Shown one piece after another: positions 54,908 to 64,000 of a stretch of DNA of 64,000 nt (position 1 is the first letter of the stretch; each line of letters begins with the position of its first letter). The DNA lies in NCBI GenBank assembly GCA_009193035.1, contig SWDT01000079.1, positions 124,001 to 188,000 of the forward strand, given 5' to 3'. Below the pieces are notes generated by a model, which was given only the letters and a program-made list of their open reading frames with translations, was not told the origin of the DNA and searched no databases. A program made the translations under genes and the position numbers. This DNA is from Halicephalobus mephisto (Eukaryota > Nematoda > Chromadorea > Rhabditida > Panagrolaimidae).

Positions 54908-57900
54908 GTTAGTTTTCATTTGGAAAACAATTTTAAACAAAATTCAATGAAAAATTCTAAAATTTTCCAAAATTCACTGAAAAATTCTAAAATCTTCGAA
55001 AATTTTAGAATCTCAGAATTTTTCAGAATTTATTAATTGAATTTTAAAATCTTCGAAAATTTCATAATTTTGTAGAATTTTTCAGAATTTATCAATTGAA
55101 TTCTTAAATCTTCGAAAATTTCACAATTTATTAATTCAATTTTGAAATTTCTGGAATCTGGAACCAACTTTAGGGACATTGCAGAATTCTATGGACACTT
55201 TTAGAATTTATTTAACAATTATCAAATATTTTAGAATTTTGAAAAAAGTTTTAAAATATTCGGAAATTTTACAGAAACCTGTAGAATCCATGATAAAATT
55301 CTAGAAGCTTCTAGAATCCATCAGGAGATTTTGAATTTTTACAGTATCCGTAAGAAGCCTCCAGAATCCATCAAGAGATTCTGAAGTTCCTGAAGGTCTT
55401 TTTGAAACTTTTCGAATTTTCCAGAATCTTATAGAAGCTTCTTGAATTTTTCAGAATCCTTCTTAATTCAATAAAAAATTCCAAAATTTTCGAAAACGTC
55501 GAGTTTTTCAGAATTCACTGAGGATTTAAAAAATATTAAAAATCCCAAAATCCTCGGAATTTTAGACTTTAGAAAATTTCAAACTTTTTATGTCGATGGA
55601 TTTCAGATCGTGATAGGTGTGATATTCGCAGTGGCGACGACCCTGGGAAATCTGATGGTGATGGTCTCGTTCAAACTCGACAAACAGCTCCAATCGATAA
55701 GTAATTATTTTTTATTTTCCCTAGCTGTTGCTGACATCACGATAGGGGTGATTTCGATCCCTTTGATGACGTACTATACGGCGACGGGGTACTGGGGGAT
55801 CGGGTACACCATGTGTCAATTCTGGCTCTGTATCGATTATCTGATGTCGAACGCCAGTGTTTTGAATCTTTTATTAATCTCGTTCGATCGGTATTTTTCC
55901 GTCACGAGACCTTTGACCTACAGACCTCGAAGAACAACGAGAAAAGCCATGACGATGATTGCCTGTACTTACATAGTGTCCCTGATACTGTGGCCCCCCT
56001 GGATCATCTCCTGGCCCTACATCGAAGGGGAATTCACGATCGAACCCGGAGCTTGTGTTGTCCAATTCCTAGAAACAAATCCTTACGTTACTGTAGGCAC
56101 AGCCGTGGCCGCCTTCTATCTGCCAGTCACGATAATGATTATTCTTTATTCACGGGTGTACTGTGAGACAAAACGACGTCAGAGAGAATTTCGAAAACTT
56201 CAAGCCGGACAGGTCCGTTTTATTTTCATTTTTCTCACAAGTCTTCCTCCTTAAATCCTTCAAAAACCCAACAAAATCCAAATTAATTCATGTTTTAGAT
56301 GTTTACACCGACAGAGCTCGGGGCAACTTCGGTGTTGCAGCAGCTCTCCCTGCCGCTTCTCTTGGTCCGTTTATCATTAATCCTCTTTCTTTCTATTAAC
56401 AAACTTATTCGGTTCTACATACAGTACACACAAAAATCGATACATAGTATACAATGCTGATCTGTTAAAAGATGTATCGGATATATTGTATTCGATGTAC
56501 TGATACGTCGAGTTGATATCCGTATATTGCATCTGATAGATCTATATATTAAGACATTTTCGATGTATCGAATACATTATATTCGATTACAGATGCGTTA
56601 TATTTAATGTATAAGTGCATTGGAACAACTCTGATGTATTGACACATTAAGCACGATGTCGATGTATTGTATTTGTTCTGTAGATACATTAAAACGGTTT
56701 TGATATATCAGATATATTGTATTCAATGTACTGATACATCAAGTTGATATCAACGCATTATATACAATGTATCGATATGTTGAAACAGCTTCTATGTATC
56801 ATAAACATTAAGTTGATGTTGGTGCATTATATTCAATACATCGATATGCTAAAATAGTTTCGATGTATCGGATACATTATATTCGATGTATAGATATACT
56901 AAGTGTAATATCGATGCATTGAATATACTGTATGAATACATTAGAATAGCTCTAATGTATTAGATACATTAAGTACAATATCGATGTATTATATTCCATG
57001 TATCAATACATTAACACGACTTTGATGTACTAGATACATTGTATTCAATATATTGATATACTAAGTACAATATCGATGTATTATATTCCATATATTTAGT
57101 ACATCAAAACGGTTTTAATGTACTGATACATTATATTCAGTATATCGATATACTAAGTACAATATCGATGTATTATATTCCATATATTTAGTACATGAAA
57201 ACGGTTTTAATGTACTGATACATTGTATTCAATATATCGATATACTAAGTACAATATCGATGTATTATATTCCATATATCAATACATTAAAACGACTTTG
57301 ATGTACTAGATACATTATATTCAGTATATCGATATACTAAGTACAATATCGGTCCATTAAATGTTATATCGATGAATTGTATATAAGTTACCAATATCCT
57401 AAGTTGATATTGATGCATTGTATTTAATGTATCTGATACATTAGAGCTGTTTTAATGTATCTTTTTGTGTGTAGTACAGTCTATGTCTCCAATTATTGAA
57501 TTTTATTTTGATAAACTTTTAGGAATTATAATTCTGCAAAAAATTTTGAAATTTTTCAGAATTTGATAGATTTTCGAATATTTTCTAAAATTTCGAAGAC
57601 GATTTTGGAATTCTGTAAAAACTTGAATTTTCTAAAATCCTTCAGAATCTAATGTTTTTAAAATTTCATAAATATTTGAAGAATTTTTAAATATTTTTTT
57701 TATTTTAGAATTTTGTGATTTAAAAAAGTTTTAAAATAATTCCTAAAAATTATTAAAAATTAAACTTCAATTTTCGGAGATGTGGATTTTCTTTTTTTTA
57801 TTTTTTCGATTATTTCAGTTATCAGTGTCTCGTTTTTGTCCAAATTAAAAATCAAAAATCAAAATTGAAAAATTTTCGTTATAAAACATAAATTACAATT

Positions 57901-60900
57901 TTTCAGATTTATATTTTCAAAAAATTTCTCACCACGAAAATTCCGACTTTTCGTTTTAGGACACAAATTACAATTTTTTTTAATTTTTAATTTTTATATT
58001 TTTTATAAACTTTCCTACCACGAAATTTTTGACTTTTCGTTTTAAAACACAAATTATAATTTTTGTTTCAATTTTGAATTTTCACAAAATTTCTTACAAC
58101 GAAAATTCCAACTTTTCGTTTCAAGATTCAAAAATATTTTAAATCAAAGTTTTTTAAATTTGAATTTTTATAGATTTTTTATTACAAAATTTTTGAATTT
58201 TAAAATTTGAATTTTTGTAAATTTTTTATTACGAAATTTCCGAATTTTTTAATTTGAATTTTTACAAATTTTTTATTACGAAATTTTCATATTTTTAAAT
58301 TTCGATTTTTACAAATTTTTTATTACGGAATTTCCGAATTTTCAAATTTAAAATTTGAATTTTGATTATTAATTTCGACAAAACGGAGCTTTATTTAATC
58401 TTACATCAATCTCGTGGATTCGTCTTGTGTATTTGTGTTCTGTCATCCATGGATTTCGTACTTATTATTTTTATTTTTATTTTGACCTTTAGTTTTTTTT
58501 CTTTTGTTTTATAAAAAAGAGGAAGTTGAAAAACGTTTTTCAGATGAGAAACAGGACTAGTGGATCCGGAGCCCCAAATACTCTGGACAATTCAGGGTCC
58601 ATGAAGAGGAAACAATTATTTCCCTTCATGGACGGATTCATCAAGCCGAGAATTGAGTGGGTTTTAAAAATAAAAACTGATTTTTTAGAAAATTAGAAAA
58701 TTTTAAAGAAAAATTGATTTTTTAGAAAATTAGAAAATTTAAATTTTTAGAATTTTCTAGAAAATTTTAAAATAAAAATTGATTTTTTAGAAAATTTTAA
58801 AATAAAAATTGCTTTTTTAGAAAATTTTAAAATAAAAATTGATTTTTTAGAAAATTTTAAAATAAAAACTGATTTTTTAGAAAATTTAAATTTTTAGAGT
58901 TTTTAGAAAATTTTAAAGAAAAATTGATTTTTTAGAAAAGTAGAAAATTTAAATTTTTAGAATTTTTTAGAAAATTTAGATTTTTAGAACTTTTTATAAA
59001 TTTAAGAAAAAAAATTAATTTTTTATAAAATTAGGAAATTTCGAAGAAAAATTAATTTTTTTATAAAATTAGAAAACTTTAAAAATATTGTAAAATTTTT
59101 CGATTTTGCTTAAATTTTTTTAAAACAAATGATAAATAGTACTGATAACTTATTTCATCTTGGATTTTGGTGAACTAACCTGGATTTAAGGAAATTGATC
59201 ATCAAAAAAATTTAAACTGATTCGGTCTTGAAAATACTAATAATTTTATTTTTAGTAAAAAAGACCGACGATATTCTTGGTTCAGAGCTTGTACAGGAAG
59301 AAGCGAATTTTCTTCTGAAGAAAGTTCGGAAGTTCTTCAAAACAACATCGACGACACTTCAGTGACTTCTTCAGTTTATGCTACCTCATTAACCAGGAAA
59401 TCTGTCAAGGCTTCAAGTACCCCTGGGGGTCCGGAAGAATCCACCAGTCAGGAGACTTCTGGAGATCCTCAAAGTCCTCGAGAAAAAAATAAACTTGCCA
59501 ATGGATCTGGGTCTTCTGGAAACCGCTTCAGATCAAGAAATGCTTCAGAAAAACCCATCCTTCACACCTACACCGTCCTCATCGAACTCCACGATGGGGG
59601 CAAGAGGCCTTCTGTCAGGTTGTCTTCCTGTGACACCGAAACCTGCAAGTAAGTAAATTAAATTTTGTAAATTTCAAATTTTAAAATTAAAAATCTTGTA
59701 AAATTTAAATTTTAAAATAAAAATAAAATTCCTGTGAAATTTAAATTTTAAAAATAAAAATTTCGTAAATTTCAAATTTTAAAATAAAAATCTTGTAAAA
59801 TTTAAATTTTAGAATAAAAATTTCATAAATTTTAAATTTTTCAAGATAAAATTTAAATTTTAAAATAAAAATTTTGTAAAATATTTATCTTTCAAGTTCT
59901 GTAATTTTGGAAAATTAGAAATCTACTGTAAAATAATTTCGAAAAAAAATTATTAGTTTTCATTGAAACAAGTTGAAAAAAAGTTATTTTTTATTTTTAA
60001 AAATTTTTTGTAAAATAATTTCGAAAAAAGTTATTTTTTATTTTTAAAAATTTTTGTAAAATAATTTCGAAAAAAGTTATTTTTAATTTTTAAAAAATTT
60101 TTGTAAAATAATTTCGAAAAAAGTTATTTTTAATTTTTAAAAAATTTTTGTAAAATAGTTTCGAAAAAAGTTATTTTTTATTTTTAAAATTTTTTTGTAA
60201 AATAATTTCGAAAAAAGTTATTTTTTATTTTTTATTTTTAAAAATTTTTGTAAAATAATTTCGAAAAAAGTTATTTTTTATTTTTTATTTTTAATAATCG
60301 ATATTTATTTCAGTATTGGGCCTTCTTCCATCCGGCCACCGATGCGGAAACGAAGCCGTAGTGATGTTACGGTAACTTTGGACGACTTGAAGCGGGTTTC
60401 TCTGAGTGCCACGGGTATGGGGACCGGGGCATTGTCCGCCCAAGGAAGTCAAAAATCACACGGGTCAGAACAACAAAATGGAAAAACCAAGGGCGGAATA
60501 GAGAAGACTGATACGGTAAGTTTGAATTTTTATTTTAAAAAATAATTTTATTTATTTAAGAGAAAAAGTGAGAAAGAACGTCGAAAAAACGAAAGAAAAC
60601 AAGACAGCAAAGCTGCCAAGACCCTTTCGGCCATCCTCATCGCCTTCATCGTCACGTGGACTCCTTACAATGGCAAGTCTTCTTTATACTAGAATTTTGT
60701 AGCTCCCAAAATCTTCTGAAGAGATTCTGAAATTTTTAAGAACTTTTTAGATATTTTTGTAACTTTCGAAATTTTCTAAGGAGATTCTGAAGCTTTTAAG
60801 AACTTTTTAGATATTTTCGTAACTTCCAAAATCTTCTGGGGAGATTTTGAAGCCTTCTAAAGTTTTAAAGAATTTTTTAAATATTTTTGTAACTTTCAAA

Positions 60901-61593
60901 ATCTTCAAAGGAGATTCTGAAGTTTTTAAGAACTTTTTAGATATTTTTGTAGCTCCCAGAATCTTCTGGGGAGATTTTGAAGCCTTCTGAAGCTTTTAAG
61001 AATTTTTAAAATCTTTTTTTAATTTTCAAAATCTTCTGAGGAGATTTTAAGACTTTCTAGAATCCAGTAAAATGATATAAAACTTACGAACTTTTTAGAA
61101 GTTCCTAGAGTCTCCCAGAATCTTGTGGGAGATTTTGAAATTTTTAAGAACTTCTTAAGTATTTTCGTAGTTTCCAGAATCCTATGAGGAGATTCTGAAA
61201 CCTAGTATTCAGTAGAATGTTTCGAAATTTTTATGTTTTTTAAAAAATCTCGAAATATTTCTACAGTACTCTAACCCATTATGACGAGAATTAAATTAAA
61301 AACAAATGTATCTAAAAATTACGAAATATTATTAAAGTCATTTTTAAAATTATTTAAAATAAATTTTAGTTGTTGTTTGTTGGGAAGCTTTCTTCCCGAA
61401 CTCGATCCCTGACGACATCTTCGCTCTTTCTTACTTCCTGTGCTACGTCAACTCGACCATCAACCCCCTCTGCTACGCCCTCTGCAACGCTCGATTCCGA
61501 CTCACTTACATGAGGATTCTTCGATGTCGCTTCAAAATGGAGCGAGGAGGTCAAAATGGCCTCTACCGTAATGCTTATCTTCGACGGGCTTAA
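54623..61593 (+). CDS. gar-3: muscarinic acetylcholine receptor GAR-3, complete
   Basis: Rhodopsin-class GPCR for acetylcholine. Eight exons: 54623-54907, 55607-56212, 56299-56364, 58544-58656, 59256-59648, 60314-60515, 60561-60672 and 61370-61593. They give about 666 residues. TM1-TM5 lie in exon 2, with the ligand aspartate in CIDYLMSNASV (Asp172) and the DRY motif at 189-191. The long third intracellular loop (about 290-560) carries the GAR-3 block YTVLIELHDGGKRPSVRLSS. TM6 is in exon 7 (TLSAILIAFIVTWTPYN). TM7 is in exon 8 (STINPLCYALCNARFR). NSS and NNT in the N-terminus are glycosylation candidates. All phases fit. Intron 7 has a GC donor and intron 6 is only 45 bp. GAR-3 in C. elegans acts in pharyngeal and neuromuscular signalling and is Gq-coupled (established knowledge, not visible here). 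Confidence 0.96.
54910..55600. repeat. Degenerate AGAATTTTTCAGAATT repeats in gar-3 intron 1
   Basis: Short diverged units only. Confidence 0.5.
55607..56212 (+). CDS. gar-3: gar-3 exon 2: TM1 to TM5
   Basis: 202 codons, acceptor GATTTCAG, phase 0. Holds LGNLMVMVSF, LAVADITIGV, ISFDRYFSVTRPL and YLPVTIMIILYSRVY. Donor CAG|GTCCGT. Confidence 0.97.
56299..56364 (+). CDS. gar-3: gar-3 exon 3: 22-codon loop exon, possibly optional
   Basis: Acceptor TGTTTTAG, phase 0 at both ends. MFTPTELGATSVLQQLSLPL plus LL. Its donor (TTG|GTCCGTTT) copies that of exon 2. Because it can be skipped without a frame change it may be alternative. Confidence 0.6.
56427..57471. mobile_element. 1045-bp terminal-inverted-repeat element in gar-3 intron 3
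   Basis: Ends are CACACAAAAATCGATACAT and, in reverse complement, CACACAAAAAGATACATTAA, flanked by TA. The inside is a 70-90 bp satellite built from TTGATGTACTAGATACATT and GATATACTAAGTACAATATC. No coding frame. Confidence 0.75.
57900..58380. repeat. Array with TTACGAAATTTCCGAATTTT
   Basis: Six or so units of about 60 bp in gar-3 intron 3; the earlier units carry CTCACCACGAAAATTCC and TTTTCGTTTTAGGAC. Confidence 0.8.
58544..58656 (+). CDS. gar-3: gar-3 exon 4: third intracellular loop
   Basis: Acceptor TTTTTCAG. MRNRTSGSGAPNTLDNSGSM then KRKQLFPFMDGFIKPRI. Donor ATTGA|GTGGGT, phase 2, the only donor that keeps the exon 5 frame. Confidence 0.85.
58665..59070. repeat. Array in gar-3 intron 4
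   Basis: About ten units of TTGATTTTTTAGAAAATTTT, 30-45 bp. Confidence 0.85.
59256..59648 (+). CDS. gar-3: gar-3 exon 5: third intracellular loop
   Basis: Acceptor TATTTTTAG. Starts KKDRRYSWFRACTGRSEF and ends with the conserved YTVLIELHDGG block. Donor TGCAA|GTAAGT, phase 2. Confidence 0.94.
59655..60295. repeat. Two arrays in gar-3 intron 5
   Basis: TTTAAATTTTAAAATAAAAA units to 59890, then nine units of about 48 bp with GTAAAATAATTTCGAAAAAA. Confidence 0.88.
60314..60515 (+). CDS. gar-3: gar-3 exon 6: third intracellular loop
   Basis: Acceptor TTATTTCAG. MRKRSRSDVTVTLDDLKRVS then a Ser/Gly/Gln-rich stretch. Donor ACG|GTAAGT, phase 0. Confidence 0.92.
60561..60672 (+). CDS. gar-3: gar-3 exon 7: TM6
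   Basis: Acceptor TTATTTAAG after a 45-bp intron. RKSEKERRKNERKQDSKAAK then TM6. Ends PYN plus one base at a GC donor (AATG|GCAAGT). Confidence 0.93.
60690..61210. repeat. Array in gar-3 intron 7
   Basis: Seven units of about 70-90 bp with AATCTTCTGNGGAGATTYTG and AAGAACTTTTTAGATATTTT. Confidence 0.88.
61370..61593 (+). CDS. gar-3: gar-3 exon 8: TM7 and C-tail
   Basis: Acceptor AATTTTAG. VVCWEAFFPNSIPDD, TM7 and a short tail ending YLRRA, TAA at 61591. Confidence 0.96.
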
Positions 61594-61775
61594 GTCCATG
61601 TCTTCAATGCTCAGATTTCATCTCTGGATCCTCTTCAACAATCAGATACAATTTCTTCTTTCATCCAAAAAGTTATCAACCAAAGAGATTCGTACAGTAT
61701 TGGTGCTAATCTATTGATTTATTTTTGTGCCAAAGATGAAATTTTTGATTTTTTGCAAAATTGAAATTTATAAAG

Positions 61776-61781
61776 AATAAA
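61776..61781 (+). terminator. possible polyadenylation signal for gar-3
   Basis: AATAAA 183 bp after the stop codon, in ordinary 3' UTR-like sequence. Confidence 0.5.
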
Positions 61782-62139
61782 ATTTAAAAGTTGTTTAATA
61801 ATGCGAAAATTAATGATGTGCGAAATTGATAATCAGATTGAATATCATCCAAATAAGATGTAATATCTCAGAAAATCTTTGATATGTATTTCTGATGAGA
61901 AGTTGGCTTACTGTATTTAGTGTTGGTGTCTTCTTGGAGATATTGTGTTTTTAAAAAATATCCGTGTATGATGGAGAATGAAGTTCAATGTGCTTAATGA
62001 TCTTTACAAAGTCCATATTGTGTCACAATGTTTCGAAAAACTCAATCAACGACCAGAAAGATTAGTTTACTTTTGGATTGTAGTCATCTGGACAGAAGTG
62101 CCTTCACCATTTGTCTTAGATATAATCAATCAAAGATAT

Positions 62140-62725
62140 TTGACATTTATCTTTGCAATAGTAACCAACAATTTTCACAGTCCTGATATACTATCTTCTA
62201 CTATAGAAATCCCTTGTTTTTTATTTCGTAATCAATCAGACAGAAGAGTTCTCACTATCTGTCTTAGATATAATCAATGAAGGATACTTGACACTTACTT
62301 CTACAATCGAACTTGAATATAAAATACCCCTTTGGGACCGGGTAAAGCGTATATTATAAGGAGGGATATATCATAGCGGGGATAAATTTGAAGGCAGACT
62401 AACCAAACTCACTCACACCGTATGTTATAACAAGAAATATGCTATAGCAGGGTATCTTGTATCCAAGTTCTATTGTATAATAGCAATATATCGTCTTCAC
62501 AATTGTAATATAGAATCTTCTACTATAGAAATCTCTTGTTTTTTATCTCGTAATCAATCAGATAAAAGAGTTCTCGCTATTTGTCTTAGATATAATCAAT
62601 AAAGGACACTTGACACTTACTCCTGTGATAATAACATATCGTCTTCACAATTGTAATGTACTATCTTCTACTATAGAAATCCCTTGCTTTTTATTCCATA
62701 ATCAGTCAAGTAGAGATATTCACAC
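62140..62725. repeat. Array downstream of gar-3
   Basis: Three units share TACTATAGAAATCCCTTG, GTAATCAATCAGA and TGTCTTAGATATAATCAAT. The 100-codon frame at 61978-62280 lies partly in it and is not a supported gene. Confidence 0.85.
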
Positions 62726-63097
62726 CTTTTGTTTTAAATATTGTCAGCAAGAAATAAAGAATACTTAACGCTTGTTTGTAAAGTAAAATTCAAGAATTTT
62801 CACACTTGTGATATGGAATTTTGGATCAAAGGAAAAATCTGTTTTACTACACCTTTGTTGAATTATTGTTCCTTTGAAGGCACGAGACACATGTTGTTCT
62901 TAATTGCAGACAAGCGGCACATCAGAGATGTTGGGAAATTTCCAAATCGATGTTCGTTAACTACTTAACTACAAAGACTCTAATTCTGAAGTTCCGCAGA
63001 TGTCAGACCCTGGAGTGTTATTGAGAAACCGAAGAACCAGAAGGAGATGAAATATATACAGCAGAAGGAACAAAAGGTAGTTCATATACGAAAAATA

Positions 63098-63169
63098 CAC
63101 ACAAAAAGGATACTTAAAATAGTTCTGATGTATCGGACACATTATATACCATGTGTCTTTCTCTGTGTG
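63098..63169. mobile_element. 72-bp minimal relative of the gar-3 intron element
   Basis: CACACAAAAAGGATAC at the left and CTCTGTGTG at the right, TA on both sides, with GTTCTGATGTATCGGACACA inside, like the 56.4-kb element. Confidence 0.6.
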
Positions 63170-63229
63170 TAGAGACAGATGAGTTATATGAAAGAAACAG
63201 AGGAAACTAAGTGATATAAGGAAAAAAAT

Positions 63230-63600
63230 TTATATAAAAGAAGGATCAAAATCAGACGAGATATAAACAAACTAATTACATAAGAAATAAATGATATAAG
63301 AAACAAAAAAAGATGTATATAAAAGAAGCATCAAAACGAGGTGATATGTATAGAGAAGGATCAAAATAAGATGATATATATAGAAGGATCAAAATGAGAT
63401 GATATATATAGAAAAATCAAAATGAGATGATATATGTATAGAAGGATCAAAATGAGATAACTTATATAGAAATATCAAAATGAGATAACTTATATAGAAA
63501 TATCAAAATGAGATGATATATATATAGAAATATCTAAATGAGATAACTTATATAGAAATATCAATATGAGATAACTTATATTTAAAAAATAGAAACATAT
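63230..63600. repeat. 27-32 bp minisatellite with ATCAAAATGAGATGATATAT
   Basis: About twelve units. Confidence 0.9.
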
Positions 63601-63654
63601 TTCTTCTACGGAAAAAAATTTTATATAAAAAAATCAAAATTAGATAAAATATAA

Positions 63655-63824
63655 AAAAATGATTTTTTTGGAATTTAAAAAACAAAATTCTTTCAATGGT
63701 TTCGAATAGAAAGTCCGTCCCCTTTTTGAGATAATCCGAAGTCGGTACTTCTTTAATGACGTCTACCAGATGGCCGACTGCGTAACCCTCGATCGAATCC
63801 AGCAAAGGAGATAGATTTGTCTTT
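63655..63824 (-). CDS. candidate coding exon, unidentified
   Basis: A minus-strand frame reads TNLSPLLDSIEGYAVGHLVD then VIKEVPTSDYLKKG and TDFLFETIER. Composition is markedly less A/T rich than the surroundings and it looks like globular protein. The D-x-x-x-GY-x-x-G pattern recalls the small domain of AAA+ ATPases, but this is weak. An upstream in-frame TAA and no clear acceptor or donor leave its ends open. Confidence 0.4.
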
Positions 63825-64000
63825 GTTCTCCGTTTTTAGGAATGTCTGTCAAAAAAAATTTTTCACATTTGAACAAAAACATTATTTTTGATGAAAGTAC
63901 ATTGTAATTAATAATTTTTAATCATGTTATTGCAGAAAATTAAAATGAAAATTTCGCAAAATGATTTCGAAACGAATTTTAAAAGATTCAAAAAATTTGG

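Noticed and set aside
61978..62280. 100-codon plus-strand frame downstream of gar-3
   Set aside because: It runs into the 62.14-62.72 kb array and shows no domain. It is most likely 3' flank.

Overview
The window is nuclear DNA from a nematode, most likely a rhabditid related to Caenorhabditis. Four lines of evidence support this. Introns begin GTAAGT or GTNAGT and mostly end TTTTCAG. The genes are neurexin, a nematode-type GAR-3 muscarinic receptor, a divergent G alpha and a Kelch-like protein. An exact match to the 22-nt nematode SL1 spliced leader occurs at 40931-40952. The non-coding DNA is extremely A/T rich and carries the short TACTGTA/CTACCGTA words frequent in Caenorhabditis introns. 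Nothing bacterial, viral or CRISPR-like was seen.

Layout. (1) About 1-13.6 kb, minus strand: the 5' two thirds of nrx-1 (alpha-neurexin), eight coding exons from the signal peptide to most of LNS6; the 3' end lies beyond the left edge. (2) 13.6-26.4 kb: an intergenic stretch of many degenerate tandem arrays, with a few higher-complexity islands that may hold unrecognised exons. (3) 27.07-30.44 kb, minus: a complete five-exon BTB-BACK-Kelch protein of about 604 residues. (4) 31.58-38.12 kb, minus: a complete eight-exon, 349-residue G alpha with several degenerate nucleotide-binding motifs and one 3.9-kb intron full of palindromic MITEs. (5) 38.1-54.6 kb: intergenic repeats, MITEs, the SL1 match and a possible pseudogene. 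(6) 54.62-61.59 kb, plus: gar-3, eight coding exons of about 666 residues. (7) 61.6-64 kb: 3' flank, two more arrays and a possible minus-strand exon at 63.65-63.82 kb.

The genes do not form an evident operon. Three of them act in neuronal signalling: neurexin is a synaptic adhesion protein, GAR-3 a muscarinic acetylcholine receptor, and G alpha proteins transduce GPCR signals. Nothing here shows that this G alpha couples to GAR-3.

The exon models were assembled by hand from splice signals, phase continuity and family similarity. Every junction reported for the four main genes is phase-consistent. Most of the window is tandem array: at least 50 arrays with units from about 20 to 290 bp. Repeat boundaries are approximate, and I ran no database search.
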